NCBI GenBank assembly: GCA_028820935.1
Contig: JAPPHZ010000036.1
Coordinates: 1-64,000 of the forward strand
Reading direction: 5' to 3'
Origin: a bacterium
GTDB lineage: Bacteria > Actinomycetota > Acidimicrobiia > Spongiisociales > Spongiisociaceae
DNA length: 64,000 nt
The translations under genes were made by a program, and so were the position numbers. The first letter of the stretch is position 1; each line of letters starts with the position of its first letter. Below the pieces are notes generated by a model. It worked only from the letters and a program-made list of their open reading frames with translations. It searched no databases and was not told where the DNA came from. Positions 61,322-64,000 of this stretch are shown piece after piece.

Positions 61322-63613
61322 CTACTCGGTTTTCTCGGCGCCTACGGCCTCGGGTGCCGGGGCTGTGACCGGGAGGCCTCCGTTGCCTTCCACGTCCTCC
61401 GGAGCGGCCAGACCTAGGGCGGACCGATGATCCTCCACGCTTACCGCTGCGAAGCCGACGGGATTCTCCTTGGTTATCACCCCTGCTTCGAGGCCGATGA
61501 TCTCGGCAACCTCGTCACCCGAGATGGTCTTCTTCTCCTGGAGACAGACCGCCACGTTGAACACCGCCGCCTTGTGCTGTTCGAGCATCTCGTAGACTTC
61601 GTCGTAGAGCCGCTGAAGCCTCCGCTCCACCTGGGAGGCCATGGTCTTGGCTATCTCGCCACTCGGGTCGGGCGGCTGGTCGAGTGCGTGGCGGGGCATA
61701 CCGGCGCTCGAAGCGATGTTGTCGCCCATTCCCCAGACCCCGATCATGCGGCTCTCGATAGTGGTTGCGTTCCGGAGATCACCCCCCACCCCCATCGAGT
61801 TGTCGCCCTTGAAGAACATGCGCTCTCCGGCAAGGCTGGCCAGCGACACCTTTATGTCCACCTCCAACTCGGTCTTCCATTGGACGAACCGGTCCTCGAG
61901 GGAGATGTATGAGACGAAGCCGCCGACATCACCGCGGCGCTCGATGGTGGCGACATCGACGTTGGCGTGGGACTTGAGAAGGTGGGCGGCCACCGCGTGG
62001 CTGGACTCGTGGATGGCGACGGCGAACTCTTCGCGCTCCACGTACTCGAAACCTTCGGCCGGGCCCATTTCCTTGAGGGTCTTGGCCTTCCAGATGTCAT
62101 CCCACCCGATGATGTCGCGGTCAGCTCGCTGGGCCAGGATGAGGGCCTCATTGACCAGGTCCTTGATCTTGGCGCCGGAGTAGTACGGAGTCTTGGCGGC
62201 GAGCTCCTCGATCTGTTCGTCGGTGATGTCGTGGCTGACCTTGGCCAGATAGCCCTCGAACGTGCGAGCACGGCCCTCCTTGGTCGGGAATCCGACTTTG
62301 TAGATACGGTCGATCCGTCCCGGACGTAGCAGCGCCGGGTCGAGCACGCTGGGGAGGTTGGTGGCCATCATGATGAAGATGCGGTACTTGGGTGGAGGCT
62401 TGGGCTTTATCCCGAGCGCCTTCCGGGCCTTGTTGGTGATCCCTCGAGGCTTCTTCAACCCGGATATCTCGGTCAGGAGGGCTTGGAGGGTACCCATACC
62501 GCCGCCTCCGCCGCCCATCATCATCACTCGGTTGATCCACGTTCCGGGAAGCCCTTCCGGTTCGCCGGAAGCCGGGCTCGTCCGGGCCGCATCCCCTTCG
62601 ATGATGCTGAGGGACTGCGGGCTCAGGTAAAGGGAAGCGTTGCAGCCCATCCCGGCGCTGAGCGGTGTGGTGGGTTGTGGCGGTCCTCCTCCCTGGGCGA
62701 GGGCGCCCCGGTTACCGAGGGCGTCGGCCTCGTCGAAGAAGACCACCACGCCCCCATGGCGCAGGGCCAGCTTGCGGAGCTTCCGGAACAGACCCTTCAC
62801 CTTCAGGATGCCGACCCCCATGAACATGGCTTGGAAGGCGCCGGGATCGACGAAGACGAAGGGGAGGCCGACCTCACCCGAGGTGGCCTCGGCGATGAGC
62901 GTCTTCCCCGTTCCCGGAGGGCCCCACAGCAGGATTCCACCGGGCACGTAGCCACCTTTGGCCTCGATCTCATCCGGCTTCTCGAGGAACCCGACGTTCT
63001 CCCGGACCAACTCGAGTACATGGTCCTGACCCCAGACATCGGAGTACCGGGTCTCTATCTCCTCCGGCATGATCGTGTCGACGCCCCCTCGGGACAGGAA
63101 CCAGAAGAGGGCGGCGAATTGCATGATCAGGAACAGGGGATAGAACAGGAACATGATGAACTGCTGCAGGTTGCGGGCCAGGATGCGGGGGAGTTGGATC
63201 ACTGCCTCGACCGGTCCGTTCACGTCGGCCACGAAGTAGTCCACCACCGAGCCCAGGATCAGCAGGAAGATCAGGATCCGGACGTAGCGGCCGAGCCGGA
63301 AGCGGGTCCACGGCTTGAGGCGTCGGTGAGCTTGGCGTTCCATCCCCCCGAAGAACCCTTGGGCCCAGAACCGGTTGTAGCGGGCCCACTTCTCCGAGAC
63401 GTAGTAGTGGATCTGGCGGAGCAACTCGATGGGCAGGGCGATCATCAGCACCCGACCGAATGTCTCGTTCCAGGTGTCCCCGAAGGCCTGGCCGAATGTG
63501 GTGAACGGGGCGGTGACCTTGGCGCTGATCAGGATGCCGAGGAAGAACAGGATCAGCACCACAAACTTGATGCGATCCCACGTAGGGGAGCGCCTGCGGA
63601 CGTCTGTCTTCAT
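61322..63613 (-). CDS. FtsH-like AAA zinc metalloprotease with extra helices and insertion
   Basis: A 763-residue membrane AAA protease. The first 190 residues hold three or four hydrophobic segments, more than the two of typical FtsH. AAA module: Walker A LLWGPPGTGKTLIAEA (about 230), Walker B VVVFFDEADALG. Then comes an unusual insertion of about 100 residues rich in Gly/Pro/Met (RVMMMGGGGGGMGTL) before sensor 1 (IMMATNLPSVLDPALLRPGRIDR). Peptidase motif HESSH at 535-539 and GVGGDLRNAT carry the zinc-site residues of the M41 family. AAGGAAG supports ATG 63613; an earlier Met (63649) would overlap the upstream gene. Probably degrades membrane proteins; paralogue of canonical FtsH. Confidence 0.87.
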   Translation of the reverse strand: MKTDVRRRSPTWDRIKFVVLILFFLGILISAKVTAPFTTFGQAFGDTWNETFGRVLMIALPIELLRQIHYYVSEKWARYNRFWAQGFFGGMERQAHRRLKPWTRFRLGRYVRILIFLLILGSVVDYFVADVNGPVEAVIQLPRILARNLQQFIMFLFYPLFLIMQFAALFWFLSRGGVDTIMPEEIETRYSDVWGQDHVLELVRENVGFLEKPDEIEAKGGYVPGGILLWGPPGTGKTLIAEATSGEVGLPFVFVDPGAFQAMFMGVGILKVKGLFRKLRKLALRHGGVVVFFDEADALGNRGALAQGGGPPQPTTPLSAGMGCNASLYLSPQSLSIIEGDAARTSPASGEPEGLPGTWINRVMMMGGGGGGMGTLQALLTEISGLKKPRGITNKARKALGIKPKPPPKYRIFIMMATNLPSVLDPALLRPGRIDRIYKVGFPTKEGRARTFEGYLAKVSHDITDEQIEELAAKTPYYSGAKIKDLVNEALILAQRADRDIIGWDDIWKAKTLKEMGPAEGFEYVEREEFAVAIHESSHAVAAHLLKSHANVDVATIERRGDVGGFVSYISLEDRFVQWKTELEVDIKVSLASLAGERMFFKGDNSMGVGGDLRNATTIESRMIGVWGMGDNIASSAGMPRHALDQPPDPSGEIAKTMASQVERRLQRLYDEVYEMLEQHKAAVFNVAVCLQEKKTISGDEVAEIIGLEAGVITKENPVGFAAVSVEDHRSALGLAAPEDVEGNGGLPVTAPAPEAVGAEKTE

Positions 63614-63624
63614 AATCGGCTTCC

Positions 63625-64000
63625 TTATCGGCGGGTGTTCACGATCCACGACTCGACCGCCGCCACGATATGCTCACCCTCCCGGGCGAAGCATTCCAGG
63701 GAGCAACCCGCCGCCATCGAGTACAGCTCGGTGGCCTGCGGATTGGTGACGGCCAGCACGTAGACGAGTCCCTGGCTCTGCCCATCCTGGGCGGTGAGCC
63801 CCACCGTGGCGCCGATGCCCTCGAAATCCCTCCCGAACGTGAAGTCCCACGTGTCGATCTCCACTCCCTGGCCCGGGTTGGTGACGTCGTAGGCCGAGAC
63901 CGCCATCAAGCGGCGTGAGAGTAGGTCCTTCTCTTCCGGGCTGATCTGGCGGATTATCTGGGCTCCCACCGGGAACGGGGAGGTTGCCGCATCGAGGGAC
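63625..64000 (-). CDS. partial gene, uncharacterised
   Basis: The frame is open to the window edge, so the N-terminus is missing. The visible part (IIRQISPEEKDLLSRRLMAVSAYDVTNPGQGVEIDTWDFTFGRDFEGIGATVGLTAQDGQ) ends in ECFAREGEHIVAAVESWIVNTRR. No family recognised. It ends 11 nt before the FtsH-like start, so the two are probably one operon. Confidence 0.55.
   Translation of the reverse strand, partial: SLDAATSPFPVGAQIIRQISPEEKDLLSRRLMAVSAYDVTNPGQGVEIDTWDFTFGRDFEGIGATVGLTAQDGQSQGLVYVLAVTNPQATELYSMAAGCSLECFAREGEHIVAAVESWIVNTRR

Overview
The window reads as chromosomal DNA of a high-GC, aerobic actinobacterium. The best guess is the class Acidimicrobiia or a close relative; this is inferred from gene content, not from a phylogenetic marker. 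Pointers are the LprG/P55 lipoprotein-transporter pair, ClpS followed by a DUF2017-type gene, an EtfD-type membrane Fe-S oxidoreductase, an F420-type luciferase-like oxidoreductase, heme A synthesis genes (ctaA/ctaB), and many genes whose -10 box lies only 6-9 nt before the start codon (leaderless mRNAs). No rRNA, tRNA, prophage or transposase gene was seen.

Layout. 1-4.0 kb: a secreted protein with two metalloprotease units and three S-layer homology repeats, then a HigBA toxin-antitoxin pair. 4.0-8.6 kb: heme A/O synthesis, a redoxin and a prephenate dehydratase. 8.6-16.7 kb (minus strand): a ThDP enzyme, an RND/MMPL exporter, a COG2907-type flavoprotein, and P55 and LprG homologues, which together suggest envelope lipid handling. 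16.9-30.6 kb: metal and ammonium transport, L28, nucleotide and proline metabolism, DNA repair, EtfD, a second prephenate dehydratase, ClpS/DUF2017 and an F420-type enzyme. 30.7-38.6 kb: a complete form II CO-dehydrogenase-like molybdenum hydroxylase (S, L, M subunits) with its maturation genes (MoxR, CoxE, two XdhC proteins, MocA). 38.7-43.3 kb: DAHP synthase, prephenate dehydrogenase, HicAB and NAD synthetase. 44.5-55.8 kb: an island with both subunits of an N,N-dimethylformamidase-like amidohydrolase plus a dehydrogenase, divergent from a five-gene peptide-type ABC importer, a second dehydrogenase and a cupin. 56-64 kb: MgtE, GreA, a selenophosphate synthetase whose own catalytic residue is encoded by in-frame UGA, a [2Fe-2S] thioredoxin-fold protein, a PDZ lipoprotein and an unusual FtsH-like protease.

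The two strongest leads are the selenocysteine-encoding selD (58131-59174), which implies that the organism has Sec-decoding machinery, and the dimethylformamidase-like/ABC island (44.5-55.8 kb), a plausible uptake-and-hydrolysis route for an unknown amide.

The window is also rich in short non-coding repeats: heptanucleotide arrays that supply the stop codons of flanking genes (four sites), a ~165-bp imperfect palindrome (three copies), a ~320-bp element (two copies) and a ~100-bp element (two copies). These lie almost only at gene ends and between genes.
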